Source: Tipula vernalis (lineage: Eukaryota; Arthropoda; Insecta; Diptera; Tipulidae). Taken from it: 64,000 bases of DNA. The position numbers and the translations under genes were made by a program. Location of the stretch: the NCBI GenBank assembly GCA_958295665.1, contig OY282560.1:304293536-304357535 (forward strand), given 5' to 3'. Below are positions 46,447 to 57,599 of the stretch, piece after piece (position 1 is the first letter of the stretch; every line of letters begins with the position of its first letter). The notes below the pieces were generated by a model. That model saw nothing but the letters and a program-made list of their open reading frames with translations, was not told where the DNA came from and searched no databases.

Positions 46447-47264
46447 TCAGTTAGGCGAAATGAAAAAAAAAAACTGAACGGTAGCCAAATTTGCTGTCCA
46501 CTGTTGGTCCACTGCTCCGATGGCCAAATCTGACGCGTCGACCATTATTGCCAATCTTGCGCTTGTAGATGGGTGGGATAGCAGGTAGTTGTTTAGTACA
46601 ATTTGGTGTTGTGCTGCCTTGTGAATGAATCTCCTGTAGAAATTGATTATCCCCTGGGATCTTTTCAACTGTTCCACGTTGATCGGCCTTTCGATGTTTC
46701 CGATAGCTTGTACTCGTTCTGCTGCTGGTAGTATGCCTTATGCGTTGACTGCATGTCCTAGAAATTTGATTAACGGTTTAACCAATATACATTTTCCGAT
46801 GTTTATCACTAGACCATGTTCTGACAATCTTTTGAAAACTGTGCTGCATTTCGGAGACCGAATGTCATCCGAGAAAATTCAAATAATCCGAAAGGTGTGG
46901 TTATGGCTGTTTTGGGAATATTACGGGGCTCAATGGATACCTGGTGGTAGGCGGGTATCAGGTCTAGTGTTGAAAAAACCGTACAACCTTCCAGTTGGAT
47001 CGCGAAATCCTGGAGGTATGGTACTGGGTATCGGTCGAAAATGGTTACATTCCGCCCCCCCCCCATTCCATTTTTTCAATGCCAAATGTTGTGGGGTGGA
47101 CCATGCGCTTTTGCTGGGTCGACATTTTGCTTGTGCCATCATTTCTTCGAAGTACGTTTTTGTAATCTGCAGTTTGTCCGGTTCTATTCTCCGTGTTTTA
47201 CACGCTATCGGAGATCCGCGAGTTTCCAAATTGTGCGTCACGCTGTGTTTTACGGTGGCCAAAT
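46447..47264 (-). pseudogene. pol: gypsy-2 reverse transcriptase lacking its catalytic box, and start of RNase H
   Basis: The frame 47262-46930 gives the RT N-terminus (SKSAWSTPQHLALKKWNGGG). A shift at the G run near 47060 leads to the frame 47066-46809 with DRYPVPYLQDFAIQL, CTVFSTLDLIPAYHQV and TTPFGLFEFSRMTFGLRNA. There the sequence jumps directly to KRLSEHGLVINIGKC, so the segment that should hold the YIDD motif is deleted. The thumb (INFYRRFIHKAAQHQ) and an RNase H start, ARLAIMVDASDLAIGAV, follow in 46677-46447. Confidence 0.85.
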
Positions 47265-47560
47265 TTAGATTTTCGCCTGTTATTCCTTCGAAGTTACTGA
47301 TTATTTGTATTATGTCCGGTTGCAGAAAAGTTTTGTCGATGTGAGATAATGCTGGTTCCGGATTCGTGTCGATTATTCGTGGAATAATGTCGCCTTACCA
47401 TTGGCGGCATAAAAATGGAATTTGGATGCTAGATTTAGATTTTGGTTGGAGTCCGGTGGAATTACTGAAAAATCCGCTCCTGTGTCTATTAGGAACATGC
47501 GTTTGGTGTTTTTTTCCGTTTTTAATAGGCGACTCGATTTCGTTTCACCGTCCCAGGCCG
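47265..47560 (-). pseudogene. pol: gypsy-2 aspartic protease
   Basis: A minus-strand frame reads RMFLIDTGADFSVIPP at about 47465-47512, an intact Asp-Thr-Gly retropepsin motif, followed by ASKFHFYAANGKATLFHE and a stop near 47370. The downstream half is lost in broken frames. Confidence 0.75.
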
Positions 47561-47599
47561 CTATGCGGGATAATGAAATTAGTTTTTTGAGTTGGTCTG

Positions 47600-48250
47600 T
47601 GCATTTTTAATGAATTCCTCGTATCGTTTGCAGGAGGATGTACATTTTAGCGCCTTGTCCGCGAATTTCCTGTGGTAGAAACAATTTCCGTCTTCTGGTT
47701 TGATGGCTCGGGATACCGACCTTGTGTGACGTCGATCGGTTGTACGATTGCGATCTCGGCTCCTATATGTGACTGATCCATTAACGCTGTCATTTTCGAT
47801 ATTATATGCTTTTCGAAATTGTCGAAACGGTCGTCGAGACTAACACTTTTCGGTGGAAAGGCAATCACCTTTCGTGCAACGAATCGTTATTACCTGCGAC
47901 CTGCGATGACGACCTGGTAACAGTGTATATCTGCTGTTGTGACATGGTTTCCGTCACGTTATCTGCGCGCTCTGCCAAAATGGATAAGGGCACATCACCT
48001 TCAATTGGGTTAACACCATTTAGGCCTGGTTGGGTAATCGTTTCATCCATAGTTGCTTTATGGATTCGTCGTTGAAATTGGTACCGACGTTGAGCCTGAA
48101 TCTGGCTAATAATTCAACGGTTTGCTGTTGCCTAGTGTAAGGCCATGCAGTACAATATGCAATTTTGCCTTTTCGGATTCGCTTAGAGTACCTCTAAATA
48201 TGGAGTAAGGTAAATTGCCATTATCCCTTCTGCGTCATCAAACCTGCCAA
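47600..48250 (-). pseudogene. gag: gypsy-2 gag
   Basis: Minus-strand frames 48050-47865 and 47868-47647 carry the C-terminal gag. Another frame gives NCFYHRKFADKALKC and CTSSCKRYEEFI at 47600-47690, the single zinc finger at the end of gag. Upstream, reading toward 48250, gag-like segments such as SESEKAKLHIVL are visible in broken frames. Several frame changes separate these pieces. Confidence 0.65.
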
Positions 48251-50753
48251 CGTGTCATGTAAACGTGCGACAAGAGCTACCACAAGGTTATTTAAAACAG
48301 TTTTTGAGGACGCGGCATGACTGAAATATTTTAGACTGGTAATCCCGGAACCTAAAAATACACATAAAAAATATTTGTCGTAGAAACGTATAAAGTCTAT
48401 TCAAATAATTATCCATGCTTTGTTCTGGAGAAAAAGAAACTACTTCTTAATTAGTTATGATACTTTCTTTGTCATTGGATGTGCACGTGGTTTATGGTAA
48501 ATGGTCACACCGATAACAATGTAACAAATTTCATAATCTATACGAAATAAAATTAAAATTATTCGCCATACAGCCGTCTAGAGTTTTCATAACATTGTTG
48601 ATCGCCAGAACCACAATTAAAACATTTTATGTATTCACAAAATATTTTTATGCAACTGCGAACGGATGAAAATATACATAACATATACATAAAAAATTGA
48701 AATGTCTAAATCATTGCCAAAAAAAAAAAAAAAAAGACGAAGTTATATACATTTTCATCGAAACGTTTTATGTTTTATGGTTTTAAATTTTAATAGTTTT
48801 ATGCTATGACATTTAAATTTACATATGTAAACATTTATTATGTTATGTTTTTTAAACGGAGAGTAGTGTAATGTGGTAGCACATAGTGAATTTATAAAAC
48901 AACATAAAATTCGTTACTACTCCCTCGTACAATGTCTGTGTCATGCTATACATAATGGTTTGGTTCGTTTGGTAATACTTCAAAATTCATAAATGCAAAT
49001 CATGAAATTCATTCGAGAAATTATGTTGCCATTTTTTTTTTGTTGTATATGCTAAACTCTAAATATACATAGAGTCTTTGCAACTTTTTTTTTTATGTAC
49101 TGTGTGGAAATTCTATATTCATGATTTCATAAAAAGAACAATGAATTTCATGTTTTTTATGATATTGTCGTTGTGGTGGTTTTGTTGTTGCGAAATGTTT
49201 TATGTATATCCATGAACATAAGTTTTTCCAACCAGGAAAATTCACTTTCAACAACGATTTAAACCAAAAAAAAAAAAAATCGTAACGTATCACAAAACAC
49301 AAAAAAAAAGAAAAAACAAACACCCGACATAAAAATAAAAATAGCAGATCAACACCGTGCTGCATATTGGTTGTTTATTTGTTGTGGAGGAGGTTTGAGT
49401 TAGGTCAGTTCAAAAAAGGTAAACGTATACATAAACAAAAACATAAAAAATAAAAAATAAATACATTTACCTACTCTATACAAGGGATATAAAAACGTAA
49501 ATTTATAAGTCCCCAATGATTTTTATAATCAAGTGCCAAAAATATGGAAATACACAACACCAACAAACAACATTCACGAGAAAGCGAAACTTTTTCGAAA
49601 TGTAAATAAACATATTAAAGGTGTTGAAAGCTTTTGTGTTTTATGATTTGTAGCTTTTTTATTATATACACAAACACAACAACTACAACAACAAAAATTA
49701 AAAGCAAATTTTTTTTATATTTTGGAGAACTGTTTGACTTCTCATTCTATTTGTGTCTACAGAGACCGGACCGACGATGGTTTTAATTAGTTTTGAGACT
49801 TAAAAGGTCACAAACCTGCTACAAAAATGAAATTATTACTAAGCTTAACTTTAATGGTAAAGTAATTAATTTCGTTGGTTAGGCAGTGGTAATATAATAC
49901 TCGAACTGGTAAATCGACAGAAGAAACAATTTGCAAAACAATAAATTGCGTTCCCAGAAACTGGAAGGAGGTTTCTTCAATTTAAAATTAATATAGTGGA
50001 TTTCTGATTCTTAATATTCGGATTAAAAATTGAAGTTTTTTCAATATGGTACAATTTTCACAATCAATTGCAGTAAATTGCAATGATAACGTCTGAACAC
50101 CAAAAGTGACATCAATATGATGTTTTAATCAGTTTGTGTTGTTTGACGCAAACTTTAATTTATTCTCATGTATACATAAAGGCACGTAAAACTATAGACA
50201 TTGCGAGCGGCAATTTTTATACCAAACAATGCTATTTTCACTTTAATTTAGACTTTTAATATTTACATTATTCATTTTACAGTTACTGTGGACTTTACGG
50301 GCAATTTTGGCTATCATCAATTACATCTATTGATTCATCGGTTATTCAGTTTATGTCAGAAATAATATCCACGTCTGTGGATCCAGTAGAGATCAGCGAA
50401 AAAAGTAGTTCGAACAAGAAATAAAGTAACATGGATCATTACTAGGGTTGTCCAACACTGATTATCGAGTACCCAAGTGCTCGAATATTTTGGTCGATTT
50501 TTGAATACTGGACTACCCGGGTAATTTGTTCAATTTCCCGGATAATTGATTTCAACAAAATATAAGAAAAACTATGAAAAGTTATTATTTAAAAATAAAA
50601 TTTTGGCAAAAATTAAAAAAGGTGTCTGACCGTAATGTAGCGGCCAGCGTTTACGCGACAAGCGATATAAAACTTAAAATTAAATTCAAGCCATACGTTT
50701 TGTGAGGACAAACTTTGGTTCAGTTCGGGAGTGTTCGGAGCTATCTAATTTAT
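48251..50753. other. Long AT-rich stretch without a gene
   Basis: Low-complexity DNA with A runs (48720-48735, 49267-49279) and T runs, and short frames dominated by Phe, Lys and Asn. I see no conserved motif on either strand. Near 50440-50540 there is a self-similar segment with CCCGGGTAATTTG and CCCGGATAATTG. Confidence 0.55.
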
Positions 50754-51231
50754 TTATCTACAAACTATTCTACAGTAAAAAAACATAATGAATAGAAACA
50801 AAAAAATTTTCAAAATCTCAAAATTGGTAAACAGACAAAATTGATAGTTACAAATCACATTTACGAAATGCATTACGGAAAATCTCTCTTGACCTCGAAA
50901 AATCGAAAAAAAAAAAGGATAATATTCATTAAATATTCTAGACATAGAAGCTGTCGGTTCATTACATCCATATTTGGTCCTGTGGCATGGGACATATAAA
51001 AATTCCCTTTCGCGTAGATTTAGTTTGGGAACATAAATGCACCAGGTAGAAGTGAGGTCTAAACAAATAACCCGTCCACATAAAGGATCACACACAAACA
51101 TAGCAGCGGCAATTTTATGACGTTCCCCTAAAGTGACAATCTGAAGATCATGACACCTATCTACATAATACGGCAGGCCAAATATCTGTTTCCACCTAGG
51201 CTGACTCGATCAGAGAGAAATCCGAGTTTCC
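50754..51231 (-). pseudogene. LINE C-terminal domain
   Basis: Minus-strand frames read LPYYVDRCHDLQIVTLGERH and then (51101-50754) FVCDPLCGRVIC through SRIFNEYY, resembling the C-terminal 'L..R....L.LL.L..R......FV..LL.G.V' segment after RT in Jockey-like LINEs. A stop after the RT frame at 51232 separates them. Confidence 0.65.
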
Positions 51232-51945
51232 TTAAAACATAAATGGTAAATCGCCTGTGAATACAACCACAACATAATCAAGATGTGATCTAACCAAAGA
51301 GACAAATAGACTTACACATGAGAATATATCACGAGACTCTATTATGTTATCAATATGTAAACAGAAAGTTACTTTGGTATCAAATATAACTCCTAAATCC
51401 ATTATTGAAGTTACTCTGCTAAGTTGATTACCGCCAAAATAATAGTTAGAAATTATAGGGTTAAAAGTCCTACAGAACGATATGACATTGCATTTGCTTA
51501 TATTAACAAATAATATATTAGCAGAGCACCATCTAGATATACTATTTATTTCAGACTGCAGTATATCATCGTCAACTAAAAACCGAGTTCGCATAAAAAT
51601 CATCAAATCATCAGCAAACAATAGAACATTACAAAATTTAAATTTATCGGTGACATCATGCACAAATAAAATAAAGATAATAGGGCCCAAGTGGGAGTCT
51701 TGAGAAACACCCGATTGACAATAGATAAAATCTGATTTAATGTTATTCAAAAAAACAAACTGTTTCCTGTCTACTAAGTAAGATGCAATCCATTTTAGAA
51801 ACCTTGGATCAACCCCAATCGCAGTATGTTTTTTAAAAATAATGTTGTGGCCAATTGAGTCAAAAGCCTTAGCAAAATCAAGATAGATTGCATCAATCTG
51901 TGCCTTAGACTCTATTGATTCAATATCGAACTTTGTAAACTGCAA
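51232..51945 (-). pseudogene. LINE reverse transcriptase
   Basis: A 237-codon frame with the non-LTR RT motifs in order: AIYLDFAKAFDSIGHNI (palm, first Asp, about residues 19-35); SGVSQDSHLGPIIFILFVHD (motif B; the usual PQG is changed to SQD); LLFADDLMIFM with the catalytic FADD (about 108-118); SRWCSANILFVNISKCNVIS; and a thumb segment with IMDLGVIFDTKVTFCLHID. Upstream, a linker frame (52464-52189) holds YIKSTEAKIKNEAGF. The catalytic Asp pair is intact, but RT is separated from endonuclease and C-terminus by breaks. Confidence 0.88.
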
Positions 51946-52469
51946 AAGGTTGGTAGATGTTGATTTATCACTAGTGAAACCATGCTGGAAATTTTAGATG
52001 ATTTGTTTAGTATAAAATGTCAAATGATTGGTTACTATTAATTGAAAATTTTTGGTATTGTAGACAAAATTAAAATACCCCTATAGTTTGATATACCAGA
52101 CCAGTCGCCTATTTGCGAGCAGCTTGAAAATATCCACTCGCCAAAGATTGATTGAATAGATAACATAAAGGAGTAGTTATGTGAGACGCTACCGATTTAA
52201 AAATATATGAGGGTATTCCATTCCATCCTTAAAATCTATAAGAGCCTCGATTATTAAATGAGGGATGTTAGAAGCACTAATGAAGGGATTATTATCAATT
52301 TGAATATCATACGTTTTATACACTGATTGAAAAAAGTCTGCAAACCCAGCCTCATTTTTAATTTTGGCTTCAGTCGATTTAATGTACTGGCGGGATTTAG
52401 CCTCAAATTCAGATGTAAATTGGTCCCGAAAAATTATAAAAGTTTTCTTGTTATATGTGCCCAATCATT

Positions 52470-53200
52470 TTTCTTAAGTCTTTAGTAAGCCTTATTCTTA
52501 TGGTTGCGCAAATTTATCAGGCTGTCATCAAACCAAGGTAACTATAATTACGACTCTTTTTGAAGTTGTTAAATTTATCCATATTCACGTCTAAAATATT
52601 GTTGTTAAATAAAACATCCCAATTAATACCGTTAAGATAATCGGAGAGACCATAGACATCACAGGACTTAAAAATGTAAAAATAGGCATCAGTCGGAAAA
52701 ATCCGGCGTTTATCATCGAGACCGATAGTATAAATTTCGACTTCAATAGAATCATGATGAATAAAAATGATTAATTTATAAAAATCATTGATGAAATCAA
52801 GAAATGAATCATTACTGTTTGAGTAGAGGTTAGTTGGTTTTAGGTTTAAACTGAATAACGAATCCAACACAAGTTCAAATCGCCTAGTACCATTGCTATT
52901 GATTTAGATAAGTATCAATAGAAGATCTAGAAACTAAAACCTTAACACATAAAAATTCAATAGATTCCCACCCAGACACAATAACTTGCTCACTTGTAAA
53001 ACAAGAGTGAGCAGAAAAAAGCACACCACCGCTCATCTGCTTTATACTATTCTTGATTGATCTATCACATCTATAGATGATATAGTCATTAGGAAAATAC
53101 TCGTTGTTAAACATGCCGTTGTGAAATTCAATTTCGGTGATGGCATAAAACTGGATGTTTTTTGACTAGACGAACTTGCGAAATTCGATAGATTTCAACG
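52470..53200 (-). pseudogene. LINE endonuclease end and linker
   Basis: The frame 53114-52896 has YIIYRCDRSIKNSIKQ followed by GGVLFSAHSC and VSGWESIEFLCVKV, matching the central strands of LINE AP endonucleases. The frame 52870-52517 has IFIHHDSIEVEIYTI and CDVYGLSDYLNGINWDVLF, the end of the endonuclease and start of the linker before RT. The two frames are offset by a frameshift near 52880. The N-terminal endonuclease part is not clear. Confidence 0.7.
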
Positions 53201-53218
53201 ACATTTCGTTAAAACAAT

Positions 53219-53719
53219 TTAGGAGACATCACATTGTAACAAAGAATTTGCTTTGTCAGTAAGCGAGCATTGGTTACACATTTGAACAATTTTGTTGAAG
53301 CATAGGAACATTTTTTTACTATGATAACATTTATTGTAGTTTATAAATTCCCTAATTAAACAACATGCTGGCCACGAACATGCTTGTAATAAATTATCAA
53401 AATTAGCAGCGGCTACATTTATCTTAAACGGAGAAAAATTCCGGTCACCTCCCATAGTCCGTTGAGATAAAATACGCCGACAATTGTCATCCTCAATATT
53501 GAAATTATCCTTCTGATAGGATTTCACCTCAGCTTCACAGGCGTCGTTATGTAGTCTTATAGTAAAAATAGTTTCACGAGGCTCAACCACCTGCATGGTG
53601 GAACAGCATGACCGGTGCCAATTACAACTGTAATATCCAATTAAAATATTTAAATAGTGTTTGCCAAAATGTAAGCATTCGTCAATGAAGTTATTATCGA
53701 AATATCTCGATCGTCGCAA
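53219..53719 (-). CDS. Open frame of unknown function, Cys-rich, upstream of the LINE
   Basis: A 166-codon minus-strand frame with 13 cysteines. Its pairs include SCC, ACC and CNQC near the end. I do not recognise it. It lies immediately upstream of the LINE endonuclease in the same orientation and ends about 20 bases before it, so it could be the LINE's ORF1 remnant or 5' UTR. No zinc-knuckle spacing (C-x2-C-x4-H-x4-C) is present, which argues against a classical LINE ORF1. Another overlapping frame covers 53650-53865. It may be non-coding. Confidence 0.3.
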   Translation of the reverse strand: MRRSRYFDNNFIDECLHFGKHYLNILIGYYSCNWHRSCCSTMQVVEPRETIFTIRLHNDACEAEVKSYQKDNFNIEDDNCRRILSQRTMGGDRNFSPFKINVAAANFDNLLQACSWPACCLIREFINYNKCYHSKKMFLCFNKIVQMCNQCSLTDKANSLLQCDVS

Positions 53720-53865
53720 CCGTAGGTTCTGGACTTTTGGCTACCTTTAAGATTTTTTATTACATTATATTTTTTAATTTTTGGGAAATATTTGAAATAT
53801 AAAAATAGGTGTCTTACAGTATTGGACAAAACTAAAGCACGGAGTGGTTCTTGCTCATACTTCAT

Positions 53866-54931
53866 TAAATAAAATAAGAAAATGAATTTCCATTATGTTT
53901 ATTTTATAATATTTGAAAAGTACTAAATATCAAAGTTAACAAAAAATCAAAAGGTTTGATTTAGGAATCAATTAATAAAGTTGAGAAATTGAATTGGAAG
54001 CGAAAAAACTAAAGCATAATTACAAAATGAGATTTTGATTCATCGTCAGGTATGTTAAGGTATGATTACTAACCCTGGTGAATAAACACATTATAAATTA
54101 ATGCTACTTCAAGTGCTTCATTTTCAACAATGTCACGTGTGATAAGTAATCCACTCACTTGAAGTAGAAATTAATTTGCGGTTTTTATAACGATGAAACT
54201 GTAAATGTGATTGCTAATGAATGTGGAATCAACCATTTCATTATATCAAATAAAAAATAAACAGTTTTCGTTGTTCTTATAGGAAACTTCCTACTAGATA
54301 CGGCAGAAACCTACCAACCCACATGCTTCACCTGGTTGACTTAAATAATCTCTTTATCTCAGAAAAGTCCATTATAACTGAATGTTGGATATTTCATGGA
54401 TCTAACGATTAGCTAACTGCTGGAAATTTTCACCAATTTTGGGAAGCATCCCCAGCAAGCAATTATATTTTAATTGAGTAAAATAATCGAGGATGTGCAA
54501 TAATTTGAAATTTTTTTTTAATTGAACGATAATTTATATTGGTTTTATGTTAAAGCTGAAGTTTAAAACTTTTTAAATATTACAAAAGTAAATAAAACGG
54601 GAAATTCTTCTCTTATTTTATTTAACAAAGTACAAAGCAGGAAGACTTAGAAAAGTCTTGGTAGTGATATTGAAAGAAATGCTATTGCCCTATGCGTATA
54701 TCCCCATTCATTCGCAGAATAGTCAACTTGCGACTCATATATTTGCGACTGTAAAGCGATATCCTCCATAAAAATCGCAAATAACTTATTCAGCGGTTTT
54801 GCTGAATATTATTTGCGACTGTGACTTTCACATTACATATCTTTTTTAGTTTTTTTTTTGTCATTCACAACATTTAGATAAACATTTGCTTGAATTTAGT
54901 TTTCTGTGATATTTTTTCTACATTTAGTAAA
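53866..54931. other. Stretch without a gene
   Basis: AT-rich. A short segment (54715-54835) repeats TTGCGACT and ATTTGCGACTGT several times on one strand. No coding feature was seen. Confidence 0.5.
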
Positions 54932-55036
54932 ATGGAAGCGGGCCATCACAGCCAAAGAAAAAATCAAGACGTCTGCGGTGACAGTAAAATTATTCATATT
55001 GTGAACTAATTATTGACATCGCACTTTATAAACATG

Positions 55037-56425
55037 CACTGAAAAAAATATAGTGCATTTTATTTACGAATGGCGTTCATTAACCACAATTCGTACTATT
55101 AAAGTAAAAACTACTATATTTATGTAAAAAAAAAATAAAAATTTAGAAAAATTCATGAAAATTTGTGCGTTAATGGTACAAATCACCGTTCATAAACTAA
55201 AAAATGGTTTAGTTTATTGTACTATAAGTTTCGTTTGCATATTAGTGAAGCTTGCATGATTTTAATAAAAAAACATATTTATGAACAGTTCATAATATTT
55301 ATGAATAAGACGATGAAAATTTATTTTAAATACTTATTGTTCATCATATTAACGAAAGTGGTTCTATAGTACTTAAATGTTATGAATAAATTCATATGCG
55401 TAACGATTCCATTATATTTTTATTTGTCCGAATATATAAAATTTCATAATTGCATAATATATACAAATTTGTTCGTATTATTAATGATTGGATGAATCTA
55501 TTCTAGCATCTACGAAAATTTCGTAATTGATACGCTTTATTATTAACTATTATCATGCGGCTTGAAAGGACCATTTACATAGTTTGAAAAATCGTGAGAA
55601 ATTAAAATAACTTTTGTGTGTTGAAAACCAGGTAAATATGGTATTTTATGTCCGTGTTTTCGTTTTAATAAGAACTTAAATAAAATCATCGCTTTTGTGA
55701 TCGATGATTAATTCTTATTCCGTGAAATTAAAACGAAAACACTTTTGTGTGTATTTTTTTAAAAATTAAATTTACTGCATTTTAAAAACAAATAGAAGAA
55801 ACCAAAAAAATTAAGAAATTACAAAACGAAACTGAAAGCTTTTTTTTTCTTTACAACTGTGCTGTACAGATTTTACGAATTTAGTCATCAAACACAAAAA
55901 TTTGCATTCTTACTATGAATCACTATATACAAATATTATGTAATTTTGATTATCTATTATGAACCCGTTCCTGCATTTTATGAATTATTTTCAATATATT
56001 TATGAAAATAATCATCATATTTGTGAATTATTCATAACCACTGTGCACTCCATTCTTCCTATATATGAATAATGAATTTCTAACTTAAATTTATGAGTTT
56101 ATGAGTTAATGTGATTTACCATTTCATTAGTATTATGAAAAATTTCATCTTATCTTCTATTTCTTACGATAATAATAAGAACCTATTCATCCACAAATGC
56201 TATTAGCTACATTAAAATTATAACGTATTTCGTATCTTATATAAATCGAATCAGAAATACTACAACGTAAGTAGTCAAGATTAAAATAAAATGTTTTTAT
56301 TTATTTCACTATATTAACGTATAATTTTCGTTCTATTAATGAAGGGTCGTATCGGCTCAGTTTTAACAAATTTTTTTACTATCAATGCAGTTTTTGCCTA
56401 CATTGATGCAGGATTTTTTTCAGTG
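55037..56425. mobile_element. 1.39 kb AT-rich inverted-repeat element, non-autonomous
   Basis: The ends are CACTGAAAAAAAT (55037-55049) and ATTTTTTTCAGTG (56413-56425), a perfect 13-bp inverted repeat. Both are followed inwards by GCAT within a few bases. The interior is non-coding and very rich in ATTTATGAAT-like words on both strands. TG is found outside both ends, which could be a 2-bp target duplication or chance. CACTG ends occur in several DNA transposon superfamilies, so I do not assign one. It lies inside the predicted first intron of the zeste-type pseudogene. Confidence 0.65.
55654..55742. repeat. 16-bp perfect inverted repeat with extended stem
   Basis: GTGTTTTCGTTTTAAT (55654-55669) and ATTAAAACGAAAACAC (55727-55742) are exact reverse complements. 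TAAGAA and TTCTTA continue the pairing inside. It lies in the middle of the 55037-56425 element and could fold into a hairpin with a loop of about 40-55 bases. Confidence 0.85.
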
Positions 56426-57439
56426 TGATAAAAACAATAATAAAATCATTAAACTGGATTTGGGATAAAATATCATAAAATATATAATTGAATACAAGTC
56501 TGGTAGGTCAGTACTTTTCGAGCTGTTACATTGAACGATCAGGCATAAACAAAATCAAAAGTGCTTAATGACCATAACAATAATAAAAGTTTAATAAATC
56601 TGTGTAGTATATTTTAATTATATGGAGAATCAACTAACCTGCACAGAAACGTTCCAATTTTAGTGAATAGGAGCTTTTAATTTTATTAAAAATTTTAGAA
56701 AATAATAGTGAGGTTCTTTCGTGTAAGTGATTAACAATTTCTAATTTAATCCTTACTTTAATGTTATTTAGATGATGCCAATTTATTTGTAGATGATTTA
56801 GTGCGCGCCTGGAATAATATTTCCACACAATTTTCTTCGCAGTCAAACGTGTCGCGAACTGGCAATGAACAAATGCACAAATTTAAAGACCTTAAATCAC
56901 GGACCAAAAATTTGCCGAAATTAACAGGCATCAGAGAGGAACCGGCGGTGATGCTCCAAAAGTTCTTTCGAAAGTTGAAAAACTGGTCGAAAAATTAGCT
57001 GGAGAAAATGCAATGTCCGGATTTAATTATTTCGCAGACACTTGTTCTGACTTAAGTAAAGTATTACTTCTAGTAGTAAACTAAACTTGTATACTAAAAT
57101 CCTATCAATGTTGTCGAAGTAATCGACGAGGAAACCATAGCGGACAAGACTATAAATTTAGTGGCGCCTATTCCATCCGCAAGCCAAGTCGTACCCGAAA
57201 AAACGGGGGTTTCACCGTCCAATCAAAAATAAGGGTTGTTGGGACTATCAGCGAAGTAATGAGAGTGAAACGCCAGGAGAGCAGGACAAAACAGAGAGCC
57301 TTGCGAAACAAGAGTGGTAAGAAAATCGTTACTGAATCGTTTTGTATTAAAATGTATGTATGTATGTGTTAAAAGTTACGTATTGTTTCTAGATCAAATT
57401 GATGAGGAGCTCCTAAAAATGTATAGGGGAAAACTTACG

Positions 57440-57544
57440 GTTTCGAAGGAGAAATTGGCTGTATCGAAGGAGCAGCTTGAAGTATCGAAGGAAAAACTGG
57501 CTGTAGTAAAGGAGCAGCTTGCAGTTTCTAAAGAGCATTTAGAG
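57440..57544 (+). repeat. Five 21-bp coding repeats forming heptads
   Basis: Units at 57440, 57461, 57482, 57503 and 57524, each 21 bp with the pattern GTWTCGAAGGAGMARYTKGM. Each encodes seven residues of the type VSKEKLA or VSKEQLE, giving a regular coiled coil with Leu at every seventh position. It was evidently made by slippage of a 21-bp unit within the last exon of the zeste-type gene. Confidence 0.92.
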
Positions 57545-57599
57545 ATGCAAAAATAAATAAAAGTAACAAAAAAAAAAACATGGCAGACAAGAAGAAATC

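Larger units (their letters stand above)
45303..48250 (-). mobile_element. Second Ty3/gypsy-type element, decayed
   Basis: Minus-strand order is gag, protease, RT, RNase H, integrase. It differs from gypsy-1 in having a zinc finger of the NCFYHRKFADKALKC kind instead of two CCHC knuckles and in the protease motif FLIDTGADFSVIPP, features I associate with the CsRn1-like branch of Ty3/gypsy (inference). Frameshifts, including one in a C9-10 run at 47056-47065, and an RT deletion inactivate it. The gag end is approximate. Confidence 0.85.
50754..53200 (-). mobile_element. Non-LTR retrotransposon (LINE), decayed ORF2
   Basis: Minus-strand order is AP-endonuclease-like end, linker, reverse transcriptase and C-terminal domain. 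The RT frame is the longest; the other parts sit in separate frames with stops between. The arrangement and motifs fit the Jockey/CR1-type group. No 3' poly(A) or repeat tail could be delimited below 50754. Confidence 0.82.
54932..57556 (+). pseudogene. Zeste-type Myb/SANT DNA-binding protein with C-terminal coiled coil, broken
   Basis: Proteins with this Myb/SANT-like domain bind DNA, and the family is common and multicopy in insects. A possible first exon (54932-54977) encodes GSGPSQPKKKSRRLR, out of frame with the only ATG. Exon 2 (56647-56722) gives KRSNFSE, an in-frame TAG, then ELLILLKILENNSEVLS. It splices via GTAAGT to exon 3 at 56793 (acceptor TTTGTAG): RAWNNISTQFSSQSN, then FKDLKSRTKN. 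After a frameshift near 56920 it continues RHQRGTGGDAPKVLSKVEKL and SGFNYFADTCSDL. A second frameshift lies near 57200. The last exon begins near 57392 (acceptor TTTCTAG) with DQIDEELLKMYRGKL, ends in heptad repeats, and has AATAAA just past the stop. With one stop and two or more frameshifts it appears inactive; sequencing error could explain some but probably not all. Confidence 0.62.

Noticed and set aside
46643..47344. Plus-strand 233-codon frame
   Set aside because: It lies antisense to gypsy-2 RT, whose motifs are unmistakable on the minus strand.
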